From contig NZ_MRXX01000015.1 in NCBI RefSeq assembly GCF_016642265.1, forward strand, positions 37,336-101,335: a DNA stretch of 64,000 bases, written 5' to 3'. Below are positions 45,194 to 55,169 of the stretch, one piece after another; positions within the stretch are counted from its first letter, which is position 1; each line of letters opens with the position of its first letter. Below the pieces are notes generated by a model. It was not told the DNA's origin. It saw nothing but the letters and a program-made list of their open reading frames with translations, and searched no databases. This stretch comes from Streptococcus lactarius. GTDB taxonomy: Bacteria; Bacillota; Bacilli; Lactobacillales; Streptococcaceae. The position numbers were made by a program, and so were the translations under genes.

Positions 45194-45223
45194 ATCTTTC
45201 CGTTACAGATAGTGTACTTGAAC
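45194..45223 (+). other. Degenerate dif-like sequence
   Basis: ATCTTTCCG and CTTGAA, the two ends of dif_SL, recur here with 14 rather than 15 intervening bases and an unrelated centre. Possibly a decayed att/dif remnant, or chance. Confidence 0.3.
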
Positions 45224-45412
45224 TGCCAAGTGAAATCACAATATCTATAACTTTTATTTTCTCTTAATAGTAAACCTCTATTATTACAAGCTCATTTGCG
45301 GTAAGATGAGTATAGGTCATTTATGTTAGTTCCTTTTAGTCAAATGTGGTGTTTATCTAAGCCTGACATAGATGGCTTTTTCTGTCTAGCTAAATTTTAC
45401 AAATTGAGTATT

Positions 45413-45449
45413 AAAAAAAGTGAAAGAATCGACTGTCTTTCACTTTTTT
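45413..45449 (-). terminator. Terminator of the ATP-grasp/esterase operon
   Basis: AAAAAGTGAAAGA pairs with TCTTTCACTTTTT, A- and T-runs on either side, so it can work on both strands; it closes the minus-strand operon. Confidence 0.88.
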
Positions 45450-45481
45450 ACGTTCATTTTATAAGAAATATTTAAACGAGC

Positions 45482-46648
45482 TTATTGTTTTCGTTGACCG
45501 AAATCGTGAATCATTTGTTCCAATTCTTCGCGACTTGGGGTCGTTAACATATAGAGGTAGTCTCCTTGCAATTCAGCAAAGGCTGCGGGCATATTCTTCT
45601 TCACGCGGAATTGGTCTTTGTATTTGGCCAAGACTTCTTCTTCAGAAAGTTGGTAGGCGGCGTTGGCACGACGGGATGTTGCCAAGCAATACAGAGGCTC
45701 AAAGTTTGAGGCTGGGAATGGATCACCAGCTACAACATCCGCATACCCCTTGTATAGGTCAATTGAATGCGCGTAGTTATACACATCAATGGTAAAGCCA
45801 CCTGCTGGACGGTTATTGTACTCGATCGCAATATAGTCATCGCCTTCACGGAAGAACTCAATATGGAAGAACCGTTCCTTCATGCCAAAAGTCTTGACGA
45901 TGGATTCACCGTATTGGCGTAGTTTTGGATCCATATCTTTTAGGACATAGTAAGAATTGTCCATCTTGTAAAGAAGCAAGTCAAGCGGTGTGTAGGCATA
46001 ATCAAAGGTTGTTGAAAAGACAATATTGCCATCATGATCAATTAAGCCATCAAACGTACAAATCTCGCTAGAAGTAACAAATTTTTCGAAGAAGTAAACG
46101 GTATGTCCATCCCATTCAGCTTTGAAATGATCGACATCTTCTGGTGTTTCGATCTTGAAGGTCGCTGCTGCTCCTACCCCATTGTCAGGTTTTGCGATCA
46201 ACGGCAAGCCGATTTTTTTCACAGCTTTATCAATATCTTTTTCTGCTTTGACCACGGCTCCTGGAACAACTGGAACTCCTGCTTTTTTGAAGAGTTTCTT
46301 CATTTCAGATTTGAATTTTGTTTTCTTCAAGTCCTTTGGTTTGGCCCCAAAGACGTTGAATTGCTCCCGAAGTGCCGCATCCAATTCCAACCAATATTCA
46401 TTGTGAGATTCAATGCGGTCAATTGGACCGTGTTTATAAAAGAGAAAGGCAACTGCACGTTTGACTTCATCCAGATTTTCCAAGTTTTCAACACGGAAAT
46501 ATTCTGTCAAATTCATGCGCAAAGGTTCATCTAATTGCTCGTATGGTTCTTGACCGATACCCAAGACAGTAATGCCTTTATTTGCAAGTTCAATGGTAAA
46601 TTGTTGGAAATTTTGTGGGTAATAAGGTGAGATCACAATATAGTTCAT
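45482..46648 (-). CDS. ATP-grasp ligase, carbamoyl-phosphate-synthase-like
   Basis: 388-aa ATP-grasp enzyme, the fold that joins a carboxylate to an amine or thiol through an acyl phosphate. N-terminal pre-grasp domain (about 1-100), a central KPDNGVGAAAT nucleotide loop (about 155-165), and metal-binding FHIEFF...IAIEYNNRPAGG (about 265-285). It is far shorter than carB, so it is not the pyrimidine/arginine enzyme. Last gene of a three-gene operon after two esterases (gap 19 nt). I infer a modification or ligation pathway whose substrates are unknown. Confidence 0.8.
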   Translation of the reverse strand: MNYIVISPYYPQNFQQFTIELANKGITVLGIGQEPYEQLDEPLRMNLTEYFRVENLENLDEVKRAVAFLFYKHGPIDRIESHNEYWLELDAALREQFNVFGAKPKDLKKTKFKSEMKKLFKKAGVPVVPGAVVKAEKDIDKAVKKIGLPLIAKPDNGVGAAATFKIETPEDVDHFKAEWDGHTVYFFEKFVTSSEICTFDGLIDHDGNIVFSTTFDYAYTPLDLLLYKMDNSYYVLKDMDPKLRQYGESIVKTFGMKERFFHIEFFREGDDYIAIEYNNRPAGGFTIDVYNYAHSIDLYKGYADVVAGDPFPASNFEPLYCLATSRRANAAYQLSEEEVLAKYKDQFRVKKNMPAAFAELQGDYLYMLTTPSREELEQMIHDFGQRKQ

Positions 46649-46667
46649 AATTGACTCCTTTTTTGCA

Positions 46668-47408
46668 TTAAAGATTCATTTGATCGAGGAAGTAAGGCAT
46701 TTGCTTGCGCCACCATTCCCAGTCGTGGGCTACATCATAGCCCCATTCAGCGAACCAGGCAGGAATGTTTTTGTGATCGAAAGCTTCCTTTAGTTTATAG
46801 TAGGATGGCAGACCATCTTGCTCCCAAGCGCCTAAACCGGTACAAACGACGATCTCTGCTTGACGATAGCGGTCAATAAACCAACCATCATTTTGATTCC
46901 AAATATAGTCAGATGGAGAATTTTGGTAGATCGCTTCATCTCCTCCAAAGTCACCAACAAAGAAACGGGCATCGTAGACACCACTCAAAGCAACAACTTT
47001 ATTGAAAACATCTGGATGCTGCAAGAAGAAATTAAGCGCATGGTAGGCACCCATTGAGCAACCTGTTGTCATCATTGGATCAAACCAACCTGTTTTGTGC
47101 TTGATAAAAGGAATGGCTTCTTGGATAACGTACCGTTCATAAGCTCGGTGCATTTCTGCTCGATCATGAGGATTCTTCCAGTCACACAGCCAGCTTTCGC
47201 TGTCCACACTTGATAAGGTGAAGAATTGAATGCGTCCTTCTTCGATAAAGCGGGCACAGGCATCAATCATGCCGAAGTCATAGTATTCGTTGTGACTACC
47301 ACCTGAGGAGGCAAAGACCACCACAGGAATTCCCGCATGTCCATAACGGTTTAGATACATTTCGCGGTTAAGTTGGCCACTCCAGTGGCTTAAATGTTCA
47401 ATATTCAT
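46668..47408 (-). CDS. Esterase D-like alpha/beta hydrolase
   Basis: 246-aa hydrolase of the putative-esterase family. Nucleophile elbow GCSMGAYH (about 114-121); FASSGGSHNEY near residue 32-42 may form the oxyanion hole; HDWEWWR near the C-terminus carries the likely catalytic His. No signal peptide. Lies between a second esterase and an ATP-grasp gene with short gaps, so presumably one operon. Substrate unknown. Confidence 0.82.
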   Translation of the reverse strand: MNIEHLSHWSGQLNREMYLNRYGHAGIPVVVFASSGGSHNEYYDFGMIDACARFIEEGRIQFFTLSSVDSESWLCDWKNPHDRAEMHRAYERYVIQEAIPFIKHKTGWFDPMMTTGCSMGAYHALNFFLQHPDVFNKVVALSGVYDARFFVGDFGGDEAIYQNSPSDYIWNQNDGWFIDRYRQAEIVVCTGLGAWEQDGLPSYYKLKEAFDHKNIPAWFAEWGYDVAHDWEWWRKQMPYFLDQMNL

Positions 47409-47447
47409 AAGTTTCCTTCTTTCTCTGATAGGATGTGCGAGAGACTG

Positions 47448-48275
47448 TTAATCCCAGTTCTCAGCTAAAAATCGAAGACAATCCGGTAAATTCTCTGCCC
47501 AGGCCAATTCATGGTGAACTGCACCTGATTGAATCCGTATGGAAATATTTTCTAAAGCTACCCCTTGTTGGATAATATCATGGTAATAGCGCAGAGACGA
47601 ATCGATATAGGCCTGCTTGATATTACCTGCCATCAGCGTCTTATCTGTATCATCAGCTTCTTCTGTACCCACATAAATGTAAATGCGCTGATCGCTATAC
47701 AATTTTTTGCGCTTAATATAGTGGTCAAAGGCTTCTTGGTGCAGCCAGTTGGCCGATGAGAAGACTCCCAGACAACCGATCTGATCTTGGTATTCTAAGC
47801 CGAGAAATTGGGTGATATTGCCTCCTAGAGACGAGCCGATCATAGCTGTATGCTCTCGGTCTGAAAGGGTACGATATTCTTGATCGATAAACGGTTTGAC
47901 CACTTCCATGACAAACTCTCCGTACTCGACACCCTTGCCACCAAATTGCATGCCAGGAATATTGGATTCCTTGTACTTCCAGGCAGAGTATTCGTTCATC
48001 CGTTGGAAACCATCGTTATCAATCGCAACGACAATCATACGACTAATATCAGGATTGCGCTTGATGGCTGGAATCACCTTCCAGGAATGACCTGCGTAGG
48101 CTTCCTTGCTATAGAGAACATTCTGGCCATCATGAAAATAGACAACAGGATAGCGTCGATCGGTATCTGTTTCATAATTCTTGGGCAATAGAACCCGAAC
48201 ACGACGGAGTTTTCCGGTATAAGGCACTTTCAACTCGTGTGTCTTCATATCTAAATAAAAATAGGATTTGTTCAT
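47448..48275 (-). CDS. Esterase-family alpha/beta hydrolase
   Basis: 275-aa putative esterase, related to the next gene. PVVYFHDGQN (oxyanion region, about 43-52), nucleophile elbow GSSLGGN (about 147-153), GTEEADDTDKTL (acid region) and AVHHELAW (catalytic His, about 254-261). First gene of the operon; ATG 48275 lies behind an extended -10 promoter. The family includes Fes-like and feruloyl-type esterases, but no specific function can be given. Confidence 0.82.
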   Translation of the reverse strand: MNKSYFYLDMKTHELKVPYTGKLRRVRVLLPKNYETDTDRRYPVVYFHDGQNVLYSKEAYAGHSWKVIPAIKRNPDISRMIVVAIDNDGFQRMNEYSAWKYKESNIPGMQFGGKGVEYGEFVMEVVKPFIDQEYRTLSDREHTAMIGSSLGGNITQFLGLEYQDQIGCLGVFSSANWLHQEAFDHYIKRKKLYSDQRIYIYVGTEEADDTDKTLMAGNIKQAYIDSSLRYYHDIIQQGVALENISIRIQSGAVHHELAWAENLPDCLRFLAENWD

Positions 48276-48309
48276 TGTCAGAAAACTCTCTATATTCTAA
48301 ATTTTACTT

Positions 48310-48318
48310 ATTATACCA
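48310..48318 (-). promoter_or_regulatory. Extended -10 promoter of the esterase/ATP-grasp operon
   Basis: TG-G-TATAAT on the minus strand about 35 nt before ATG 48275. Confidence 0.55.
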
Positions 48319-48328
48319 TTTTTAGAAG

Positions 48329-48356
48329 AAAAAGTCTGGATTTCTCCAAACTTTTT
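48329..48356 (-). terminator. Terminator of trmFO
   Basis: AAAAAGTTTGGA pairs with TCCAGACTTTTT around a 4-nt loop; directly follows the trmFO stop on the minus strand. Confidence 0.85.
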
Positions 48357-48363
48357 CCATTCT

Positions 48364-49701
48364 TTAGCGATTTTCCATAAAATCAGCCAAATCAGTCAAC
48401 GAACGTTCGGCAATTTTCTCATAGCGTTCTTTCTTATCCCGAATGCGTTGCCCTTCCAGCTCCTTGATGATTCCAAAGTTAACATTCATCGGTTGGAAAT
48501 GCTTGCTATCGGCATGAGTGATATAGTGGGCCAGACTTCCGATGGCTGTTGTTTCTGGGAAAATGGCTGCTTCTTCTCCTTTAAAGAGGCGAGCTGCATT
48601 GATTCCTGCTACCAAACCTGAGGCAGCGGATTCAACATAGCCTTCCACTCCAGTCATTTGACCTGCAAAGAAGAGGTTTGGTTGTTTTTTCGAACGGTAG
48701 GTTTGCTCGAGGAGATTTGGCGAGTCCATGTAAGAATTACGGTGCATGACACCATATCTCACAAACTCCGCATTTTCCAAACCTGGAATCATTTGGAAAA
48801 CTCGTTTTTGTTCGCCCCATTTGAGATGCGTTTGGAAGCCAACGATATTGTAGAGGCTAGCCGCAGCATTGTCTTGGCGAAGCTGAACGACTGCGTATGG
48901 GGTCTTAAATTCCCCATCACGAGGTCCTTTGTAGTCATCTGGGTACTCGAGTCCGACTGGCTTCATAGGACCATAGAGCATGGTTTTGATGCCTCGTTTG
49001 GCCATGACTTCAATGGGCATACAGCCTTCGAAATACTTTTCTTTTTCAAAAGAGTTGAGTGGTGCTTCTTCCGCATTGACCAAAGCCTCATGGAAATCCA
49101 TGAACTCTTGTTTGGTCATTGGGCAGTTGAGATAAGCTGCTTCTCCCTTGTCATAACGTGATTTGAGATAAACCTTGTCCATGTCGACAGTATTGACATC
49201 AATGATCGGAGCCGCTGCATCGTAGAAATAGAAGCCATCCCCACCATTGAGCGCGTGGATCTTTTCTGCTAAGGCATCACTGGTTAGAGGACCCGTTGCG
49301 ACCACTGTGATAGCGTCTGTTGGTAATTCCGTAATTTCATCGCGAATGACTTCGATGAGAGGGTGTTGAGACACCTTCTCCGTCACTCGATTAGCAAAGC
49401 CTTCCCGGTCCACTGCCAGTGCTCCACCAGCCGGAACGCGAGTTGCTTCTGCTGCTTCAAGGATGACCGAACCTAGACGACGCATTTCTTCTTTGAGGAG
49501 CCCGACAGCATTGGTTAACGAGTCCCCACGAAGAGAGTTGGAACAGACTAACTCAGCAAAATTGTCTGTTTTGTGTTGCGGAGTGGATTTGACCCCACGC
49601 ATTTCATAAAGCTTCACCGGGATTCCTTGTTGGGCAATCTGGAAAGCTGCTTCTGAGCCAGCAAGGCCTGCACCGATAACATTAATATAAGATTGAGACA
49701 T
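48364..49701 (-). CDS. trmFO: Folate-dependent tRNA (m5U54) methyltransferase TrmFO
   Basis: Flavoprotein methylating U54 in the T-loop of tRNAs using methylene-tetrahydrofolate. 445 aa from ATG 49701 (AGAGG about 10 nt upstream; longer in-frame starts lack support). FAD-binding [12 protein letters not shown] at the N-terminus; [14 protein letters not shown] (about 50-63) and the [12 protein letters not shown] block (about 345-356) are family hallmarks. Follows topA on the same strand, a common streptococcal order. Confidence 0.97.
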   Translation of the reverse strand: MSQSYINVIGAGLAGSEAAFQIAQQGIPVKLYEMRGVKSTPQHKTDNFAELVCSNSLRGDSLTNAVGLLKEEMRRLGSVILEAAEATRVPAGGALAVDREGFANRVTEKVSQHPLIEVIRDEITELPTDAITVVATGPLTSDALAEKIHALNGGDGFYFYDAAAPIIDVNTVDMDKVYLKSRYDKGEAAYLNCPMTKQEFMDFHEALVNAEEAPLNSFEKEKYFEGCMPIEVMAKRGIKTMLYGPMKPVGLEYPDDYKGPRDGEFKTPYAVVQLRQDNAAASLYNIVGFQTHLKWGEQKRVFQMIPGLENAEFVRYGVMHRNSYMDSPNLLEQTYRSKKQPNLFFAGQMTGVEGYVESAASGLVAGINAARLFKGEEAAIFPETTAIGSLAHYITHADSKHFQPMNVNFGIIKELEGQRIRDKKERYEKIAERSLTDLADFMENR

Positions 49702-49817
49702 GACACTAATACCTCTTTGGGTGAAAACTAAGGCCAGATTAAAACAAGCCACTGGACTGTTAGACACCCACAAATCTTTCTAATTTTCTACTTGGTCCAT
49801 TATACCAAAAAGGGCAT

Positions 49818-49848
49818 AAAAAAGACAGGGAGGCTAATCCTTCCTGTC
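49818..49848 (-). terminator. Terminator of topA
   Basis: GACAGG(A)AGG pairs with CCT(C)CCTGTC, then six T's on the minus strand. A second small hairpin with AGACATT arms lies at about 49855-49875. Confidence 0.82.
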
Positions 49849-49918
49849 TAGCGAATGTCTATTCTAACAGACATTTATAAAAATTGCCGTTATAACAGAC
49901 ATTGAATCATTTAAAAGA

Positions 49919-52006
49919 TTATTTCACTTTTTCTTCTTCGTAGTCACCGTTGCTACAAACGACTTGTTTGCCGCCACCACGAACTTTTTTCTCAACTAAG
50001 TAGTGGCCACATTTTGGACAATCCCGACCGATCGGCTTATCCCAAGAGGTAAATTCACACTCTGGATAGCGATTGCATCCATAGAAGATACGGTTGCGCT
50101 TGGTTTTGCGCTCGATGATTTGTCCCTGGTGACAGTTTGGACACTCCACCCCGATTTCTTTGACAATGGCTTGGGTGTGGCGACAATCTGGGAAATTACT
50201 ACAAGCATAGAACTTACCAAAACGTCCTAATTTAATCACCATCGGGCTGCCACAGACTTCACAATCAAAACCCGCTGGTTCGTCTTTGATTTGGATTTTT
50301 TCCATCTCTTCTTCAGCCTTTGCGACTTCTTTAGAGAATGGTTTATAGAAACTGTCAATGACTTTTTGCCACTCTTCTTTACCGAGTTCAACATCATCGA
50401 GTTTCCCTTCCATTTCCGCTGTGAAAGTCACATTGACGATATCTGGGAAGAATTCGACGATGAGTTTATTGACGATTTCCCCTAATTCAGTAGGTTCAAA
50501 CCGTTTGGCTGCGAGCTTGACATAATAGCGTTTTTGAATGGTCTCGATGGTTGGTGCGTAAGTTGAAGGACGCCCCACTCCGTTTTCTTCTAAAGTCTTG
50601 ATCAAGGTTGCTTCAGAATATCGAGCAGGTGGTTGGGTATAGTGTTGCTCAGGCTTGCTATTGACCTGCTTGACGATATCACCTTCTACCATATCCGGCA
50701 ACATCTTGTTCTTATCTGAATCGTTATAAATCGCCAAATAACCATCAAACTTCACCTGGCTTCCATTCGCAGTGTATTGTACGCCATTTTGACCTATACG
50801 GACATTCATGGTATCAAAGACAGCAGCTGTCATTTGACTAGCTACAAAGCGATTCCAAATCAAGGTATAGAGCTTCAATTGATCCTTGTCCAAGTATTTA
50901 GCAATGCTCTCAGGAGTGTTGAAGACGCTAGACGGACGAATGGCTTCGTGGGCATCTTGAGCACCGGAAGCATTTTTCACGCGACTTCCATGCTTAGAAT
51001 ATTTCTCACCGAAGCGATCCACGATAAAGTTAGCTGCCTCGTTTTGCGCAACCGGACTGATCCGTGTGGAGTCGGTACGCATATAGGTAATCAAACCTTG
51101 AACACCAGAGCCAATATTGATTCCTTCGTACAATTGCTGAGCGACCATCATGGTCTTGCGTGTACGGAAGTTAATCTTATTGGCTGCATCCATCTGCATA
51201 GAAGAGGTGGTGTAAGGAAGTGGTGCATTCCGACGACGTTCTTTCTTTTCCACCTTTTCAACAGTAAAATCTTTGCTATCTAGGCGTTCAAGAACTGCTT
51301 TCACCTCTTCATTGGTGTTGAGCTTCATCTTCTTGCCATCAATCCCATAGAAGCTTGCTTGGAATTGCTTGGTCCCTTTTTTGAAGACACCATCAATGGT
51401 CCAGTATTCTTCCGGCTTAAAATCATTAATTTCATTTTCACGATCAATGATTAATTTGAGAGCAACTGATTGCACGCGCCCTGCAGAAAGTCCTTTTTTA
51501 ACCTTTTTCCAAAGAATAGGCGAAATTGAATACCCTACAATCCGGTCCAAGACACGACGCGCTTGCTGGGCATCAACCAAATCCATATCGATTTGACGCG
51601 GTTCTTTAAAGGCATTTTTAACGGCATCCTTGGTAATTTCGTTAAAGACCACACGGTTCTTTTCACTTGCATCCAAATTCAAAATATGAGCCAAGTGCCA
51701 TGAAATAGCTTCTCCTTCACGGTCCGGGTCACTTGCGAGAAAGACTTGCTTGGCCTTTTTGGCTTCTTTTTTCAAGTCGTTGATCAAAGGACCTTTTCCG
51801 CGAATATTGATATATTCCGGTTCATAGTTATTGTCGAAGTCAATCGACATGGTTGATTTTTTCAGGTCCCGAATATGGCCAACACTGGCCATGACTTTAT
51901 AGTTACGCCCAAGGTATTTCTCGATTGTTTTGGCCTTTGCAGGAGACTCCACAATTACCAAATTTTTCTTGGTTGTACTACTTTTCCTTTTTGTTTTTGT
52001 TACCAC
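49919..52006 (-). CDS. topA: DNA topoisomerase I
   Basis: Relaxes negative supercoils (695 aa, normal size). Toprim domain at the N-terminus ([18 protein letters not shown]), [12 protein letters not shown] (about 92-103), active-site Tyr in YMRTDSTR (about 310-317), and three C-terminal zinc-finger units (CEVCGSP...C, CPNCHQG...C, CPKCGHY...C). The start is a GTG near 52006, preceded by a basic Ser/Thr/Lys-rich tail. Lies downstream of dprA. Confidence 0.97.
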   Translation of the reverse strand: MVTKTKRKSSTTKKNLVIVESPAKAKTIEKYLGRNYKVMASVGHIRDLKKSTMSIDFDNNYEPEYINIRGKGPLINDLKKEAKKAKQVFLASDPDREGEAISWHLAHILNLDASEKNRVVFNEITKDAVKNAFKEPRQIDMDLVDAQQARRVLDRIVGYSISPILWKKVKKGLSAGRVQSVALKLIIDRENEINDFKPEEYWTIDGVFKKGTKQFQASFYGIDGKKMKLNTNEEVKAVLERLDSKDFTVEKVEKKERRRNAPLPYTTSSMQMDAANKINFRTRKTMMVAQQLYEGINIGSGVQGLITYMRTDSTRISPVAQNEAANFIVDRFGEKYSKHGSRVKNASGAQDAHEAIRPSSVFNTPESIAKYLDKDQLKLYTLIWNRFVASQMTAAVFDTMNVRIGQNGVQYTANGSQVKFDGYLAIYNDSDKNKMLPDMVEGDIVKQVNSKPEQHYTQPPARYSEATLIKTLEENGVGRPSTYAPTIETIQKRYYVKLAAKRFEPTELGEIVNKLIVEFFPDIVNVTFTAEMEGKLDDVELGKEEWQKVIDSFYKPFSKEVAKAEEEMEKIQIKDEPAGFDCEVCGSPMVIKLGRFGKFYACSNFPDCRHTQAIVKEIGVECPNCHQGQIIERKTKRNRIFYGCNRYPECEFTSWDKPIGRDCPKCGHYLVEKKVRGGGKQVVCSNGDYEEEKVK

Positions 52007-52092
52007 GTTTTATTCCTCTGTAATGTATAAATCTCATTGAGTTTAATACATTTTAAGAAAGATGTCAACTAGGAACTTCTCCTATAGGAAAA

Positions 52093-52941
52093 TCACAATT
52101 CGTATTTCAATTCATCAAGAATGTCCTGACCCGATGTGACAAGCTTTGCGCCTTCTTGAATCAAGTGATGGCAACCTGCAGATTTTCCATCTAAAATATT
52201 TCCTGGAATAGCAAAGACATCCCGTCCTTCCTCCATGGCACGCTCACAAGTAATTAAACTTCCTGAACGAAGTCGTGCCTCTGCCACAATCACAGCCTGA
52301 CAGAGTCCTGCAATGATGCGATTTCGCTCTGGAAAATGGAACTTCAAAGGGGCCTGTCCTGGTCCATACTCGCTCAAGACAAGATGGTGTTCGCTCATGT
52401 GTGTCTGTAATCTTTGATTGCTCTTAGGATAGAAAATATCCAGTCCTGTCCCAATAACCCCGATCGTCTTGCCACCATTTCTTATGCAGGCGTAATGGGC
52501 CGTTGCGTCGATCCCTTTTGCAAGGCCACTGACCACCACCAGCTGATTTTGTAGTTCCTGGATGATCTTTTCAACCGATTTTACTCCTTCCCTGCTCGTC
52601 TCCCTGGCTCCTACTACTGCTATTTTCGGTTCTGCTAACAAATTTAGATTTCCTTGATAAAAGAGCAAAACAGGGGGATTGTAGATCTGCATCAAAGATT
52701 CGGGATAGTCTGAATCAAAAATGGATAGAGAGGGAAAACGCTCAAATTCTGTTCGCAACTGCTCCTCATCCAGTTGTCGGTATTGCTCCACAAACCGAAT
52801 GATACTACGGCAACGTGCAATTTTTGCCATTTCTTCTAGAGGAGGGAGAGATTCTCCTTCCTGACAAATTGCTAAAATTCTCAAGACCTGTTCATTCGTC
52901 AATCCTGCTGCTTTTAATTTATAAATTTCAAATGCTTCCAT
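52093..52941 (-). CDS. dprA: DNA processing protein DprA
   Basis: Loads RecA on incoming single-stranded DNA during transformation and in streptococci helps shut off competence. 282 aa from ATG 52941 (GAGG at good distance; GTG 52947 lies inside the ribosome-binding site). N-terminal SAM-like region, then Rossmann core with VVGARETSREGV (about 108-119), SGLAKGIDATAH and GTGLDIFYP. An exact ComX box lies 28 nt upstream (52969-52976), explaining competence induction. Confidence 0.97.
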   Translation of the reverse strand: MEAFEIYKLKAAGLTNEQVLRILAICQEGESLPPLEEMAKIARCRSIIRFVEQYRQLDEEQLRTEFERFPSLSIFDSDYPESLMQIYNPPVLLFYQGNLNLLAEPKIAVVGARETSREGVKSVEKIIQELQNQLVVVSGLAKGIDATAHYACIRNGGKTIGVIGTGLDIFYPKSNQRLQTHMSEHHLVLSEYGPGQAPLKFHFPERNRIIAGLCQAVIVAEARLRSGSLITCERAMEEGRDVFAIPGNILDGKSAGCHHLIQEGAKLVTSGQDILDELKYEL

Positions 52942-52968
52942 AGTCACCTCTTTGTTTTCTCACTTATT

Positions 52969-52976
52969 TATTCGTA
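52969..52976 (-). promoter_or_regulatory. ComX (SigX) cin-box of dprA
   Basis: Exact TACGAATA on the minus strand with a T-rich tract upstream; the standard late-competence promoter element for dprA. Confidence 0.9.
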
Positions 52977-52985
52977 AAAGAAATG

Positions 52986-53016
52986 AAAAAAAGCTCTATT
53001 TCTAGAACTTTTTTTG
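52986..53016 (-). terminator. Terminator of rnhB
   Basis: AAAAAAGTTCT/AGAGCTTTTTTT-type stem between rnhB and dprA on the minus strand, with A- and T-runs forming the base. It insulates dprA from its neighbour. Confidence 0.7.
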
Positions 53017-53050
53017 TTTGAAGTGATAGAACAATGCTCGTAAACAGTTT

Positions 53051-53818
53051 TTAATCCTCAAATATTGATTTGACAGGTTCAAATGAACGCCGATGGATAG
53101 GCGTCACTCCCAGCTTGTGGAGACCAGCAAGGTGGTTGGCCGTCCCATAGCCAGCATTCTGCGCAAAATCATAGCCTGGATATACTCGATCAAACTCTTC
53201 CATCATCTGATCCCGAGTCACTTTAGCTACGATGGAAGCTGCTGCGATGGATAAGGAATTGGCGTCTCCTTTAATAATACTGGTCTGAGGAATTGCAAGA
53301 TCCAATTTCATGGCGTCGATCAAAAGATGCTGTGGTTGAGGATCTAATTGACCAATGGCCTCCATCATGGCTAGTTTCGTCGCTTGATAGATATTGACCT
53401 GGTCAATCACTTGATTGTCCTTAACGCCGATACCGATCGCAATAGCTTCTTGGAGCACAGCCTCATAGATTTTCTTATGTTTGGACTTTGGAATTTTCTT
53501 ACTATCGTTGAGGCCGGGAATCTTACAAGCTTTCGGCAAGATCACGGCAGCCGCAACAACTGGTCCGGCTAACGGACCACGTCCCACTTCGTCAATACCA
53601 GCAATGAGGTCGATTCCCTGCTCATAGCATTCTTTTTCATAGGCCAGCATTCCTTCCAAGCGCTCATCTTCATCTAAACGTTTTTGGATTTCCCTTTTTC
53701 GCTTTGCAATCGCTTGGTTAACACCAGATCGACCGTCCTTTTCCATTTCAGCAAAGAATGGATCGTCTAACTGGCGGATGAGAGCTAATTTTTCTTTAAT
53801 TTCCTTAATCGTTGCCAT
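53051..53818 (-). CDS. rnhB: Ribonuclease HII
   Basis: Removes RNA primers and single ribonucleotides from DNA. 255 aa from ATG 53818 (AGGGG 6 nt upstream). Active-site acidic residues in [13 protein letters not shown] (about 75-87) and later [19 protein letters not shown] (about 104-113) is a family mark. Overlaps the ylqF gene by 14 nt, so the two are co-expressed, as usual in streptococci. Confidence 0.97.
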   Translation of the reverse strand: MATIKEIKEKLALIRQLDDPFFAEMEKDGRSGVNQAIAKRKREIQKRLDEDERLEGMLAYEKECYEQGIDLIAGIDEVGRGPLAGPVVAAAVILPKACKIPGLNDSKKIPKSKHKKIYEAVLQEAIAIGIGVKDNQVIDQVNIYQATKLAMMEAIGQLDPQPQHLLIDAMKLDLAIPQTSIIKGDANSLSIAAASIVAKVTRDQMMEEFDRVYPGYDFAQNAGYGTANHLAGLHKLGVTPIHRRSFEPVKSIFED

Positions 53819-54656
53819 CAATTTCCCCTACGCGATCCAACGTATACCGTCCCAATTTCCCATCACGAACATCTTTAACAAAGAGTTGGTAAAAACGGTC
53901 GTAATCGTCTCGAAAGCCTAATTTTTGAGTCATTTCCATAATGATTTCAGGAGCTTCTTGCCCCAGATTCATTTGTTTATAGCGATCTTTCAAAACTTCT
54001 GGATAATGGTCTTTGAAATAGTTAAGACCAAAGATGGTCACTTCATCCATTGGAAGCAACTGGTCCTTGATGGCTCCTGTTAAGGCCAGTTTTAAGGCTA
54101 CTTCTTCATCCTCAAACTTAGGCCAGAGAATCCCTGGTGTATCCAAGATTTCAAGGTCCTTATTGGTTTTCAACCATTGTTGTCCCTTGGTCACCCCTGG
54201 TTTATTCCCAACGACGGCGATCTTTTTCCCTGCTAAGCGGTTCATCAGCGTTGACTTCCCAGCATTTGGAATCCCAATAATCATGGTCCGAAGGGTTTCA
54301 ATCTGAATCCCACGTTCCTTTTGACGAGCAATTTTATCTGCCATCAAGCTCTTAGCAGCATCTGTGACCTTCTTAACCGTCGATTGCTCTTTGGAGTTGA
54401 TCGCCAAGGTTTTGAGTCCTTGCGATTCAAAATAGTCCTGCCATTCTTTTGTTGCCACAGGATCTGCCAGGTCTACCTTGTTCAAAATCATCAATTTAGG
54501 CTTCTCACCAACAATTTTTGTCAACATGGGATTTTGGCTTGATAGGGGCAATCGAGCATCTACCAGAACCGTCACAAAATCCACAAATTTCAAATTTTCT
54601 TGTACTTGTCTTCGAGCTTTGGACATATGTCCAGGAAACCATTGAATAGTCGCCAT
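53805..54656 (-). CDS. ylqF: Ribosome biogenesis GTPase YlqF (RbgA)
   Basis: Circularly permuted GTPase needed for 50S subunit maturation. 283 aa from ATG 54656, starting [15 protein letters not shown] as in the family. G4 LNKVDLAD (about 61-68) precedes G1 GIPNAGKST (about 130-138) and G3 DTPG (about 175-178), the permuted order. C-terminal helical RNA-binding domain. Overlaps rnhB. Confidence 0.96.
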   Translation of the reverse strand: MATIQWFPGHMSKARRQVQENLKFVDFVTVLVDARLPLSSQNPMLTKIVGEKPKLMILNKVDLADPVATKEWQDYFESQGLKTLAINSKEQSTVKKVTDAAKSLMADKIARQKERGIQIETLRTMIIGIPNAGKSTLMNRLAGKKIAVVGNKPGVTKGQQWLKTNKDLEILDTPGILWPKFEDEEVALKLALTGAIKDQLLPMDEVTIFGLNYFKDHYPEVLKDRYKQMNLGQEAPEIIMEMTQKLGFRDDYDRFYQLFVKDVRDGKLGRYTLDRVGEIDGND

Positions 54657-54732
54657 AATCTCACTTCCTTTCCAGTTCAATCTCCTCTATTATACCATGT
54701 TTTCTAGAATTCTCAGCCTTAAATGAGAACAC

Positions 54733-54759
54733 AAAAAATGAAGCTACCTAGGTAACTTC
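54733..54759 (-). terminator. Terminator after the ATP-cone gene
   Basis: GAAGTTACC pairs with GGTAGCTTC, then ATTTTTT on the minus strand. Confidence 0.82.
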
Positions 54760-54768
54760 TCTTAGTTC

Positions 54769-55107
54769 TTAGCGAATTTGCTCAAAATGCAAGTGCACAG
54801 CGATATGGTCACCATAGCCACTGCGTTCCAAATCTCGTTGCAAACGATAGGAAATATAATGTTCAGCAATGGTAATGTAGCCAGCACCAAGTAAACGATG
54901 CTCCACCATTGATTGGATCATACTAATTGTTGCACGTTCTACTTGCGCTTCATCCAAATCCATCACTACCTTTTTGGTAACTTGTGCCAAGTTTTGACGC
55001 AAATCATCCGTTAATACATAGACCACTTGAGCAGCCTTCAAAATTGCTTGGTAAATTTTATCTGGGTTAAATTCAACCACTTCACCACTACGTTTAATGA
55101 CTTCCAT
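54769..55107 (-). CDS. Stand-alone ATP-cone domain protein
   Basis: 112-aa protein that is essentially one ATP-cone, the nucleotide-sensing module of ribonucleotide reductases and NrdR. VIKRSGEVVEFNPDKI at the start and VERATISMIQSMVEHRL in the middle are typical; the end HYISYRLQRDLERS is also cone-like. No zinc ribbon (unlike NrdR) and no reductase domain. AGGAG precedes ATG 55107. Located between dapA and ylqF with its own terminator. Function of such free ATP-cones is unclear; a dNTP/ATP sensor acting on another protein is plausible. Confidence 0.82.
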   Translation of the reverse strand: MEVIKRSGEVVEFNPDKIYQAILKAAQVVYVLTDDLRQNLAQVTKKVVMDLDEAQVERATISMIQSMVEHRLLGAGYITIAEHYISYRLQRDLERSGYGDHIAVHLHFEQIR

Positions 55108-55169
55108 GGGAGTCTCCTTTATTATTTATTGACAGCTTGTTTATCACAACTGACTATTCTATTTGATCT

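Noticed and set aside
45482-46648. carB (carbamoyl-phosphate synthase large subunit) for the ATP-grasp gene
   Set aside because: 388 aa is far too short, there is only one ATP-grasp unit, and neighbours are esterases rather than pyrimidine or arginine genes.
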